Origin: JAICKM01 sp038228295 | GTDB lineage: Bacteria; Chloroflexota; Chloroflexia; QHBQ01; JAICKM01 | Reading direction: 5' to 3' | NCBI GenBank assembly: GCA_038228295.1 | Contig: JBBRPH010000023.1 | Span: 1-64,000, forward strand | DNA: 64,000 bases | In this document: piece after piece, positions 15,524 through 23,452 of the stretch | Position numbering within the stretch: position 1 is the stretch's first letter | Layout: each line of letters opens with the position of its first letter | Notes under the pieces: generated by a model | What the model saw: only the letters and a program-made list of their open reading frames with translations | What the model was told of the DNA's origin: nothing | Database searches by the model: none | Made by a program: the position numbers and the translations under genes

Positions 15524-16366
15524 ATGATTCCCCTCAAACCCTTGCTCCAGTTGCTCCACTTTGGACCGAGTCTGTTCACCACCCTGGCATTTGGCGTGTA
15601 TATCGCGCTGGCCGCGCACGGCCTACCGGCAGTGGGGCCGGCGGCGGCGCTGCTCATCGGGCAACTGGCGACGCAATTTGCGATTTCGCTGCTCAACGAC
15701 TACTGGGATCTGCCGGCCGACCGGCTGACCAAGCCTGACAAGCCGATCCCGTCTGGGCTGGTGGGCGCCGCGACCGTGCGCCGCTGGGGCTGGGCACTGG
15801 CCGGGTCGGCGCTGCTGACGGCGGTGCCGCTCGGCCCGCGCACGCTGGGCTGTGCCGCCGTGGGGCTGGGGGCGGGCCTGCTCTACGACTGGCGGCTGAA
15901 GCGCACCGTTGCCAGTCCCTTGCCGTTTGCCGCCGGCTTTGGCGTGTTGCCGCTGTGGGCCTGGGCCGGCGTGGGGCGCGCCTGGGACACGCCCGCTCTG
16001 CTCGGCGCGGCGCTCACCGCCTGGCTCGTCGTAGCGCTGCACCTGGCCGACACCCTGCCCGACTTGGAAGCCGACCGGACGGTGGGGGTGCGCGGCCTGG
16101 CCCACCGCCTGGGACCGCAAGCGGCGCGGCGGGTCTGCTGGGCCGTATTAGCGACCGGGTTAGCTGCCGCCGCCGTGCTGGGTGGGGGGTTGCAAGCCGA
16201 CCTGCTGCTGCTGGGCGGCACGCTGCTGCTGGGCGGCGGCTTGTTGGCGGCAGCTATCGGCGTGTATCGCCGGCAGGGAGCCGCCGGCCTGCGCCTCATG
16301 GCGGGCCTGATTGAGGCCGCGGCGCTGCTGATCGCGTTGGGCTGGTTAGCGGCGGTCACCGTCTGA
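15524..16366 (+). CDS. UbiA-family prenyltransferase
   Basis: 280 residues with about eight membrane helices. The two aspartate-rich motifs are present: NDYWDLPADRLTKPDKP near residues 57-73 and DTLPDLEADRTVG near 173-185. They bind Mg-prenyl diphosphate. Such enzymes prenylate aromatic rings or chlorophyllide, or make protohaem-like products. The specific acceptor cannot be read from sequence. The gene appears to have its own leaderless promoter, although it lies 62 bases after the exporter operon. Confidence 0.88.
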   Translation: MIPLKPLLQLLHFGPSLFTTLAFGVYIALAAHGLPAVGPAAALLIGQLATQFAISLLNDYWDLPADRLTKPDKPIPSGLVGAATVRRWGWALAGSALLTAVPLGPRTLGCAAVGLGAGLLYDWRLKRTVASPLPFAAGFGVLPLWAWAGVGRAWDTPALLGAALTAWLVVALHLADTLPDLEADRTVGVRGLAHRLGPQAARRVCWAVLATGLAAAAVLGGGLQADLLLLGGTLLLGGGLLAAAIGVYRRQGAAGLRLMAGLIEAAALLIALGWLAAVTV

Positions 16367-16401
16367 TCCCGTCGTTGCGCTGAGTTTTGCGCGCCGGCCG
16401 A

Positions 16402-18414
16402 CTACGGGCCGATGTCGGGCACAGTGTCGGCGGTGGTGAGTGGTAGCGTGCTGTGAGTTTGGCTGGGCAACGGCGCGCCGGGCACGGCGCGGAACAACTC
16501 GGCGGCGGGTTTAAGGCTGCCGTCGGCGCGCACCAGACCGAAGAACGATTCGTGATCAGGCCGCGCATCGCCGCGCTCATAGTCCCACAGCGTCCACTGC
16601 ATCATCCCGGCCACGCCCGCCGCCTGCGCCACCGGTAGCATCGTGCGATAGAGATAGCTTTGCGTCGCCTCATCGTAAGTCGCGCCGGCGCTGGATTCGC
16701 GCGCCGGGCCGGTCGGCCAACCGAACTCGCTGACGACCACCGGCTTGCCGGTGTGGGCCTGCACGGCCTGGATTTGGCCTGCGAAGCCACCCGCGTCGTA
16801 GCTGTGGAAGCTCGCGAAATCTACAAAATCCAGCACGCGCTGCCCGCCGGGCGCGGCCCACAGGTTTGCCGCTTGGCCCATGCCCACGGTGATCGGGTGG
16901 CGCGTGTCGGCGGCGCGCACGGCCCCGGCCATCTGTGCCAGCCAGTGGATACTCTGTGCCGCGTCGCCTTTCTGCCAAACCGGGCCGTTGTCCGGCTCGT
17001 TCTTCAGATCCCAGGCCAGCACCCGGTCGTCGGCGGCGAACGGCTCGACAATGCCTTGTACGTAGTTCAACTCCTGGCGGAAGTCGGCGGCGCTAGGGTC
17101 GTCCACCCGGTCGGTGCCGTCGAACAGAGCAAACAGCACCTTCATGTTGTAGCCGTCGGCGATTTGCAGCAACTGCGTCATCAACTGGATGATCGGCCCA
17201 TTCACCCGCTCGCTGATCTTATCGCCCCACACCAGCGGGATCGGCACATGAATGTAGGGTAGCGTGATGCGCACGCTGTTCACGCCCAGGTCGTGCGCCT
17301 GCGCCAGTTCCGCCGCCACTCGTGTGCCGTCCCACTCACCCCAGGTGTCCACAAACGGCGCAGTGTGCAGCCAGTAGTTGGTGCCTTTGAGCACAACCGG
17401 CTGCCCGCCGTGCCAGACCAGCCGGTTGCCCTGCACCTGCACGAACGCCGGGGCGGGCAGGCGCGACGGCGCGGCCACGGCGACCGGCGCGGCCGCCGGC
17501 AGCGGCGTGCCGTAGCGCCAGGCGTAATAGTGGCTACCGACATTACCCATCTGCACCTGCCAGGCGGTGGCGAACCCCGGCACATAGGTCAGCACGCGCC
17601 GCTGGTAGAGCTGGATCAGCACCTGCGTCGGCTTGCCGTTGATGATCGCTGCGGCCCAATACGCCTCGCTGATCGGGTAGCCCAGCACAAAGGTTGGGTC
17701 GAACAATTGGCGAAACGCATAACCGCCGCCGGCGTCGGCCACCAAGCCCTGGCCGTGCATAAAGCTCCAGAACACATCGGGCACGTTATGGCCGGTTGCG
17801 GGAAAGTAGCCGACGTTCTGCACGATGTTGGCCTTGCTAGCCGGCAGGCTGCCCACCCCACTGCGGCTGATCGTCGCCACCACCGGCCCTCGGTTAGGCG
17901 CCACGCGGCGATCCGGCCCCCCCGGCAGCGAGGCCACGGCGGCAAAGTCGCCATACGTCGGCACCGCGCCGTCGCCCGGCGCGGGCGCCTCGCCGGCCAC
18001 GGGGTCGGCGGCGGGCGCACGATTCTCAAAGCTATCCACGCCGACCTGCACCCGCCCGCTCACCAGTTCGACAGTCAGCAGGCCACTGGTCGCTGCCCAC
18101 GGGCTAGCCGGATCGCGCACCGCCGGGTTGACCTCCATGCGGCCCTTATCGAAATACTGCACCGACCGGGACGCGCCGTCGAACGGCTCCAGGCGCGTCA
18201 GACCCGCCCCCGGCCCCCAGGTCCACGAGCGCCGCGCCACCCCCGCCGCCACCGGCGCATCCGTGCGCCGCCACACGCGCTCAAACAGCGGCGAGGCAAA
18301 CGCGCTCTCCTCCACCGGCTCCACCGCCGGCCGCGCCTGGGCCAGGGTGGTGGTGAGCAGCGCGAGACACAGAGCGGTCAGTGCCGGCCGGGCAACGGAT
18401 CGGGGGGTTCGCAT
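16402..18414 (-). CDS. Secreted glycoside hydrolase, clan GH-A (GH5-like), with N-terminal accessory domain
   Basis: 670 residues. A signal peptide (ALTALCLALLTTTLAQARP) is followed by a ~270-residue accessory domain with WTWGP, RSVQYFDKGRMEVN and SHYYAWRYG, a type I recall from secreted proteins of filamentous Chloroflexota. The catalytic TIM barrel starts near 325. The acid/base Glu is in DLKNEPD (about 473) and the nucleophile in VVSEFGWP (about 563), the normal GH-A arrangement. It should cut beta-linked glycans outside the cell. The C-terminal 25 residues are Thr/Pro-rich. The adjacent UbiA gene converges on it. Confidence 0.85.
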   Translation of the reverse strand: MRTPRSVARPALTALCLALLTTTLAQARPAVEPVEESAFASPLFERVWRRTDAPVAAGVARRSWTWGPGAGLTRLEPFDGASRSVQYFDKGRMEVNPAVRDPASPWAATSGLLTVELVSGRVQVGVDSFENRAPAADPVAGEAPAPGDGAVPTYGDFAAVASLPGGPDRRVAPNRGPVVATISRSGVGSLPASKANIVQNVGYFPATGHNVPDVFWSFMHGQGLVADAGGGYAFRQLFDPTFVLGYPISEAYWAAAIINGKPTQVLIQLYQRRVLTYVPGFATAWQVQMGNVGSHYYAWRYGTPLPAAAPVAVAAPSRLPAPAFVQVQGNRLVWHGGQPVVLKGTNYWLHTAPFVDTWGEWDGTRVAAELAQAHDLGVNSVRITLPYIHVPIPLVWGDKISERVNGPIIQLMTQLLQIADGYNMKVLFALFDGTDRVDDPSAADFRQELNYVQGIVEPFAADDRVLAWDLKNEPDNGPVWQKGDAAQSIHWLAQMAGAVRAADTRHPITVGMGQAANLWAAPGGQRVLDFVDFASFHSYDAGGFAGQIQAVQAHTGKPVVVSEFGWPTGPARESSAGATYDEATQSYLYRTMLPVAQAAGVAGMMQWTLWDYERGDARPDHESFFGLVRADGSLKPAAELFRAVPGAPLPSQTHSTLPLTTADTVPDIGP

Positions 18415-18526
18415 TGGTTGATCTTTCTGGAAGGGAAGTAATCTCAGAACACGTTAGGAAAAGCCATTATTCGTGCTTATAGAGATCAATAAGTATGTAT
18501 ATTTTCAATGTAGTTTTAATGGTTCT

Positions 18527-19903
18527 TTAGAAGAGACGGACAACTTGTTCAATGAACAATTTCACAAACTTTTCAATTCTTCCACGCTCTAGCCTGCCGT
18601 TCTTATGTCTGCACATAAACTGTTCTTCATCAGGTAAGTAAGCGAGTTCAGTTATTGTGGGAGCGTTTAAATCTGTTGTAATTTCTAAACGCTCATAGTA
18701 ATAAGGACTAAGTTCATGAGATGAAAACAGTGTTACTGTGTCTCCCAATTGCGATCTAAGACCAGTACTGATATGACCGAAGAAAAACAAAAATCTCCTC
18801 GTAACATCTTCAGTAGAAAAATCAACACGAAAGAACCAAGTCTGTTTTGTAGACTTACCATTACGTAGGCTAGCATATTTCTCGAACTCTAGTATACCGA
18901 AATCCTTGAAGAACAAACGAACGGCACCCATCGTATCGGCGTGTTCGTTTAGCAAATCAACAGTCTGTTTGAAGTGGCCCTTAAGAAGATCCATAGCACT
19001 ACGCCATATATCATATTCATTTTCATATCGTTTAAGCTGCTTACCGCTCATTGAATTAACGACAGAACGTGCCCACTCATCATTCTCGCGCTGTTGTTGA
19101 GCAGCTTGTTGATATTCCTCTAGGCTCTCAGTAACAGACTCATAAACCAGCCCAACAAAAGGCGTTAAATTACAAGATTGGGATTCTTCTAGGGCATCAT
19201 AATACCGTTGCCTATCTTCACGAGTAATAACAGCAATGGGATAACCATACCTCATTAGAATCAAATTCATCAATAACCGTGCTGTTCGGCCATTTCCATC
19301 AATAAAGGGGTGAATAGACACAAACCATGTATGGGCAACAGCTGCCAAAGTTATAGGATCTTCTTGGATTTCATGTGTCGTTGGAAGTGAGATCAACTTT
19401 AGCCACTCACCAAACTCTTGCATTTTAGGAGCAATTTCATGAGGCGAAGGAGGCTTGAATCGTGAGCCCGATATTTCAACTTCAGAGCTACGGTATGTAC
19501 CGGCGTTACCATCATCGATTCCTTTAAGAATAGCAGCGTGCAAGGCACGTATATCTACCTCCGCTATAGGAAGACCCTCACGATCAGCCAGAGTCTCAAA
19601 CAAACTTAGCGCGTGAGAGAGGTTCTTGGCTTCAAGTGTATCTTTGAGGGGCTTACCCGTGATCGTTAAACCTTGTTCCACTACTAAGCGCGTTTCTCCA
19701 ATATTTAGAAGATTACCTTCAATAGCATTGGAGTGGTAGATATTTTTGACTCGGAAAAAGTCACGTAATGTTCGCAACACTTTTGGGGACAACCTACCCA
19801 CAGTACGCAATTCCCTAACGTTGTTTTGCAATACTTGCAAGTTTTCGCCAATAGAGGCTTCATACTCATAAACACTTCCATAAACGCTCTTATAGTTAGT
19901 CAT
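18527..19903 (-). CDS. Fic-domain protein with N-terminal inhibitory helix
   Basis: 458 residues. The Fic core motif is intact (HPFIDGNGRTAR, His198). An inhibitory helix motif, SNAIEGN (58-64), lies N-terminal, making this a class II Fic protein that should be autoinhibited by Glu62. Fic enzymes transfer AMP or another nucleotide to a protein hydroxyl group. The last ~200 residues (from about 255) form a domain I do not recognise, with LFSSHELSPYYYERLEI near the end. Base composition is about 40-45% GC against about 65% around it, which indicates transfer. It stands alone, with no antitoxin-like gene next to it. Confidence 0.9.
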   Translation of the reverse strand: MTNYKSVYGSVYEYEASIGENLQVLQNNVRELRTVGRLSPKVLRTLRDFFRVKNIYHSNAIEGNLLNIGETRLVVEQGLTITGKPLKDTLEAKNLSHALSLFETLADREGLPIAEVDIRALHAAILKGIDDGNAGTYRSSEVEISGSRFKPPSPHEIAPKMQEFGEWLKLISLPTTHEIQEDPITLAAVAHTWFVSIHPFIDGNGRTARLLMNLILMRYGYPIAVITREDRQRYYDALEESQSCNLTPFVGLVYESVTESLEEYQQAAQQQRENDEWARSVVNSMSGKQLKRYENEYDIWRSAMDLLKGHFKQTVDLLNEHADTMGAVRLFFKDFGILEFEKYASLRNGKSTKQTWFFRVDFSTEDVTRRFLFFFGHISTGLRSQLGDTVTLFSSHELSPYYYERLEITTDLNAPTITELAYLPDEEQFMCRHKNGRLERGRIEKFVKLFIEQVVRLF

Positions 19904-19956
19904 AGCTCTCGCTCCTCAGCGTTTTAGAAACTAATCCACATTACTTCTGCTCCGCA

Positions 19957-21006
19957 CTACGCCAGCGGCTCCACCGGCGCGGGTACCTGGGCGAGGATGT
20001 CTCGCACCAGACTTTCCAGGTCGCGGTTACGGAGGCGGGCTTCGGGGTTCAGGATCAGGCGGTGGGGCAGTACATAGGGGGCCATGCGCTTCACATCATC
20101 GGGCGTGACGCTGGAGCGGCCCTGCATTGCCGCCTGCGCCTGAGCCGTGCGGTAGAGCGCCAACGAGCCGCGCGGGCTGGCGCCCAGGTCGAGCGCGGCC
20201 TGATCGCGCGTGGCGCGCACCAGAGCCACGACGTAGCGCCGCACGTCGGGTGTGACTTCGACCGCACGCACCAGGGCTTGCGCGGCAGCCAACTCGTCAG
20301 CCCCGGCTACGGCGGGCAGGTCAAGCAGGGGGTTGCTGAGGGCGAAGCGCTCCAGGATCGCCTCCTCCTCGTCGGCTGTAGGGTAGCCCATGCGGAGGCG
20401 GATCAAGAAGCGGTCGAGTTGCGCTTCGGGCAGCGGGAAGGTGCCCTCCATTTCGAGCGGATTCTGCGTCGCCAGTACCAGGAACGGGCGCGGCAACGGC
20501 ATGGTGCGCCCGTCCACGGTGGCGGTGCGCTCCTCCATCGCTTCCAGCAAGGCCGATTGCGTGCGCGGCGTGGCGCGGTTAATCTCGTCGGCCAGCAACA
20601 CCTGGGTGAACACCGGGCCGGGCCGAAACTCGAACGCCTGCTGCTGTTGGTTGTAAATCGAAAGCCCGGTCACGTCGGACGGCAACAGGTCGGGCGTGAA
20701 CTGGATGCGCGTGAAGGTACAGGCCAGCGATTGGGCCAGCGCCCGCGCCAGCACCGTCTTACCCAGCCCCGGCACATCTTCGAGCAACACATGGCCCTCG
20801 CAGAGCAGCGCCGCCAGCACGCGGTCAATCACCTCCGGCTTGCCGATGATCACCCGCGCGACATTGGCGCGCACCCGGTCGGCCAACTCGCGCACCTGGG
20901 CGACGGAGTGCTGAGTTCTGAGTTCTGCGTTCTGAATTACGGACGCGGAGCCTGCTGGAGCGCCTGGGCCGGTCTCATGCGTCGTGTTTTTGGCTATGCT
21001 ATCCAT
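19957..21006 (-). CDS. MoxR-family AAA+ ATPase
   Basis: 349 residues. Walker A is LLEDVPGLGKTVLA (about 75-88), Walker B VLLADEINRATPRTQSALLEAMEE (about 137-160), sensor 1 VLATQNPLEMEGTFPLPEAQLDRF. All are MoxR hallmarks. MoxR ATPases act as chaperones in complex assembly, usually beside DUF58 and VWA genes; here the upstream partner is instead a long coiled-coil protein whose stop directly precedes this ATG. Residues 20-37 (SVIQNAELRTQHSV) are encoded by a heptameric repeat insertion and are unlikely to be part of the ancestral protein. Confidence 0.92.
   Translation of the reverse strand: MDSIAKNTTHETGPGAPAGSASVIQNAELRTQHSVAQVRELADRVRANVARVIIGKPEVIDRVLAALLCEGHVLLEDVPGLGKTVLARALAQSLACTFTRIQFTPDLLPSDVTGLSIYNQQQQAFEFRPGPVFTQVLLADEINRATPRTQSALLEAMEERTATVDGRTMPLPRPFLVLATQNPLEMEGTFPLPEAQLDRFLIRLRMGYPTADEEEAILERFALSNPLLDLPAVAGADELAAAQALVRAVEVTPDVRRYVVALVRATRDQAALDLGASPRGSLALYRTAQAQAAMQGRSSVTPDDVKRMAPYVLPHRLILNPEARLRNRDLESLVRDILAQVPAPVEPLA
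20903..20944. repeat. Heptameric repeat inserted in the moxR N-terminal coding region
   Basis: Plus strand reads GAGTGCTGAGTTCTGAGTTC then TGCGTTCTGAATTACGGACG. The units are 7 bp long and match the array at 5.5 kb on the other strand. Its length keeps the moxR frame open. Confidence 0.7.
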
Positions 21007-22182
21007 CTACTGCGGACCTTCGGAGTTGCCGGCCTCGGCAGGCGGGCCGGTGTGCGGGCGGGCCTCGCGCACGTTGCGCACCAGGGTAGCTTTTTGGGCG
21101 ACTTCGGCCTGTTTCTTGGCCCGCCGCGCCCGCATATCGCTAATCTGGCTTTCGATGCTCTCCAGTTCCAGCCGCAAATGGCGCTCTTCCAGCACCTCAA
21201 TCTGCGTCTCCACCTCTTCGTCGCGGCGATAGAGCAGATCAAAGTGCGGCGTTTGTTCGGCCAGGCGGCTGTCAAGGTCGCGGATGCGGTCTTCCAATTG
21301 CTGGAAGCGCGCCACATAGCGCTCCATGCGCTGATCGCCCAGTTGGCGCACCTCGCTCATCTCGGCAGACAGTTGCACCCGCACCGCCTCAAGACGGTCT
21401 TGCCCTAGCACCTGGTTCTCGCCCACTTGCTTCTCGATACGCCCCACTGCCGAATAGAGCCGATCGTAATTCTCCTGCCCTTCACCGACGGTCGCCGCCA
21501 GGGCTTCCAGGTGTTCCAGCAGTTGGCGGCGCACTTCTTCCACGCGCCCACTGCGCGCGGTGATCTCAACGAACTGCCCTTTAATCGCCTCGACCATCTC
21601 TTGCAATTCGATGCCTTGGCGGCGCAGGCGTTGCTCTTCGACGCGCTGCAAATCCGTCACCCGGCTGATCTCCTGGCGCGTCTCGTTGTTCACCGAGTCC
21701 AGTTCCTGCACCAAGTCGCGCAACTGGCGCTGGCCGTCGGCGATCAGTGCGATTTGCGCCACCAACTGACGGATCTGGCCCTGCAAGGTCTCGAACTCAT
21801 GCCCATCCTTCGTGGTACGATCGCGCTCCTGGCGGCGGTTATCCATCAGTTCGCCGATTTGGGCGCGCAGGTCGCGGATCGGCTTAAGCGGCTCCTCCAC
21901 CTTCTGCCCTAGTTCGGCGATTTGCTGCCGCACGCGCCCGTCTTCGATCTGCCGCACCTGCAAGGTCTGCGCGACATCCTGCGCGTGACGTTCCTGCGTC
22001 ATTTGCAGTTGCACCACCTGGCTCTCGGTGTTTTTGTACAGATCCTCCAGCCACTGCTGGCGGGCCACTGCCTCGCGCAGTTGGCGGCGCAAGTCGTCCA
22101 CCTGCTGCTGCATTTGATGCAAGGCCGCGTCGTCGCGCTTGCGGCCCTCGTCTTCGCGGGTTGTCCGCAGGATGTCAGCCAT
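21007..22182 (-). CDS. Long coiled-coil protein, MoxR partner candidate
   Basis: 391 residues, almost entirely charged heptads rich in Gln, Glu, Arg and Leu (for example MQQQVDDLRRQLREAVARQQ and VRQQIAELGQKVEEPLKPIR), with no signal peptide or membrane helix. It should form an extended cytosolic coiled coil. The stop codon directly abuts the moxR start, so the pair is certainly co-translated and may function together. The ATG has GAGGA about five bases upstream. I know of no defined family; a structural or scaffold role is an inference. Confidence 0.7.
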   Translation of the reverse strand: MADILRTTREDEGRKRDDAALHQMQQQVDDLRRQLREAVARQQWLEDLYKNTESQVVQLQMTQERHAQDVAQTLQVRQIEDGRVRQQIAELGQKVEEPLKPIRDLRAQIGELMDNRRQERDRTTKDGHEFETLQGQIRQLVAQIALIADGQRQLRDLVQELDSVNNETRQEISRVTDLQRVEEQRLRRQGIELQEMVEAIKGQFVEITARSGRVEEVRRQLLEHLEALAATVGEGQENYDRLYSAVGRIEKQVGENQVLGQDRLEAVRVQLSAEMSEVRQLGDQRMERYVARFQQLEDRIRDLDSRLAEQTPHFDLLYRRDEEVETQIEVLEERHLRLELESIESQISDMRARRAKKQAEVAQKATLVRNVREARPHTGPPAEAGNSEGPQ

Positions 22183-22222
22183 AGCGTCCTCTTCTATTTG
22201 TATGTAAAGCTATTATGTAAAG

Positions 22223-23272
22223 CTATTGGAATTGGTGCTGCCGTAAAGCGCGATCTAAGGCCGCCCGCACCGGGTAACTCAAAGCCGGTGCAGTGCCGTT
22301 GCTCAGGGCAGCCCTGTCCTGACCGTTCAGGCGTTCAAGCGTAGCGATCACGCCGGCCGTCAAGCCGCCCAGGTCGTAGCCGCCTTCCAGCACAAAGGCC
22401 AGCCGCCCGCCGCAGAGTTCAGCGGCCAGATCCAGTACCAGGCCGGTCAGCATCGCAAAGCCGCCGCTGGTCATCGCCATCTGGCCCAGCGGGTCGGCAT
22501 GGTGCGCGTCGTAGCCCGCCGATACCAGGATCAGGTCGGGCGCGCAGCGGCGGGCGAACGGGGCCAGCACTTCCACAAACGCCGCCCGGTAGCCGGCGTC
22601 GTCGGTGCCGGCGGGCAGCGGCACATTGCAGGTCGTGCCGTCGCCCGCGCCCGCGCCGCGCTCGCTCCATTTGCCGGTGCCGGGGTAAAACGGCCACTGA
22701 TGGGTGCTGAAATAGGCCACGGCGGGGTCGCTATAAAACATATCCTGCGTGCCGTTGCCGTGATGCACATCCCAATCCACGATCAGCACGCGGCGCAGGC
22801 CGTGTTCGCGCTGGGCATGGCGGGCGGCAACGGCGACGTTGTTGAACAGGCAGAAGCCCATCGCAATCTCAGCGCAGGCATGGTGCCCCGGCGGCCGCAC
22901 GAGGGCAAAGGCCCCGGCCGCGCCCGGCCCCGCCGGATCCAGCGCCAGGTCTACCGCCCGGCAGGCCGCCCCCGCCGCCAGGCGCGCCGCCTCATAGCTG
23001 GCCGGGCTGATCACCGTATCCGCATCCCACTGCCCGCCGCCCTGCGCGGCAAGCGCCGCAATCCGCTGCACATAGGCGGGGCTATGCACCGCCGTCAGCG
23101 CCGCGACCGGCGTCGGCTCCGGCACCACGAACGGCAGCGCACCCCAGCGCCGGTCGAGGCCCGCCAGCACCGCTTCGAGCCGCGCCGGGCGTTCGACGTG
23201 CCGCCCCGTGTCATGTGCCAACATCCCCGGATGGTAAATCAGCGCCGTCCTCAGCGCAGCGTTGCCTATCAT
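22223..23272 (-). CDS. Histone deacetylase-like amidohydrolase (class II HDAC/AcuC/APAH superfamily)
   Basis: 349 residues from ATG 23272. Zinc and catalytic motifs are all present: RPPGHHA (tandem His), GFCLFNNVA, VLIVDWDVHHGNGTQDMFY (Asp and His ligands), and SAGYDAHHADPLG with the third ligand, then GYDLGG. It should deacetylate lysines or acetylpolyamines. I chose this start because a strong promoter ends six bases before it, giving a leaderless mRNA; longer in-frame extensions would lie upstream of the transcription start. Confidence 0.92.
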   Translation of the reverse strand: MIGNAALRTALIYHPGMLAHDTGRHVERPARLEAVLAGLDRRWGALPFVVPEPTPVAALTAVHSPAYVQRIAALAAQGGGQWDADTVISPASYEAARLAAGAACRAVDLALDPAGPGAAGAFALVRPPGHHACAEIAMGFCLFNNVAVAARHAQREHGLRRVLIVDWDVHHGNGTQDMFYSDPAVAYFSTHQWPFYPGTGKWSERGAGAGDGTTCNVPLPAGTDDAGYRAAFVEVLAPFARRCAPDLILVSAGYDAHHADPLGQMAMTSGGFAMLTGLVLDLAAELCGGRLAFVLEGGYDLGGLTAGVIATLERLNGQDRAALSNGTAPALSYPVRAALDRALRQHQFQ

Positions 23273-23278
23273 GACGCG

Positions 23279-23308
23279 AGTATAAGCCATGCCGCCGGCC
23301 AGTGTCAA
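23279..23308 (-). promoter_or_regulatory. Consensus sigma-70 promoter, leaderless, for the HDAC-like gene
   Basis: Minus strand TTGACA (23308-23303), 18-base spacer, TATACT (23284-23279), then six bases and the ATG at 23272. Confidence 0.8.
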
Positions 23309-23452
23309 ACCCGTTACGCTGGCGCGCAATGCGCAACGGGAAACGTGCTGTCGGCTTGTGGATTGCCGCGTACTCGGCAATGAGGGCCGGTGGTTGCGCC
23401 CGGCAGAGGATCGACCGGCCACGAATGTGGCACGAATAAACGGCTGCCTGTT

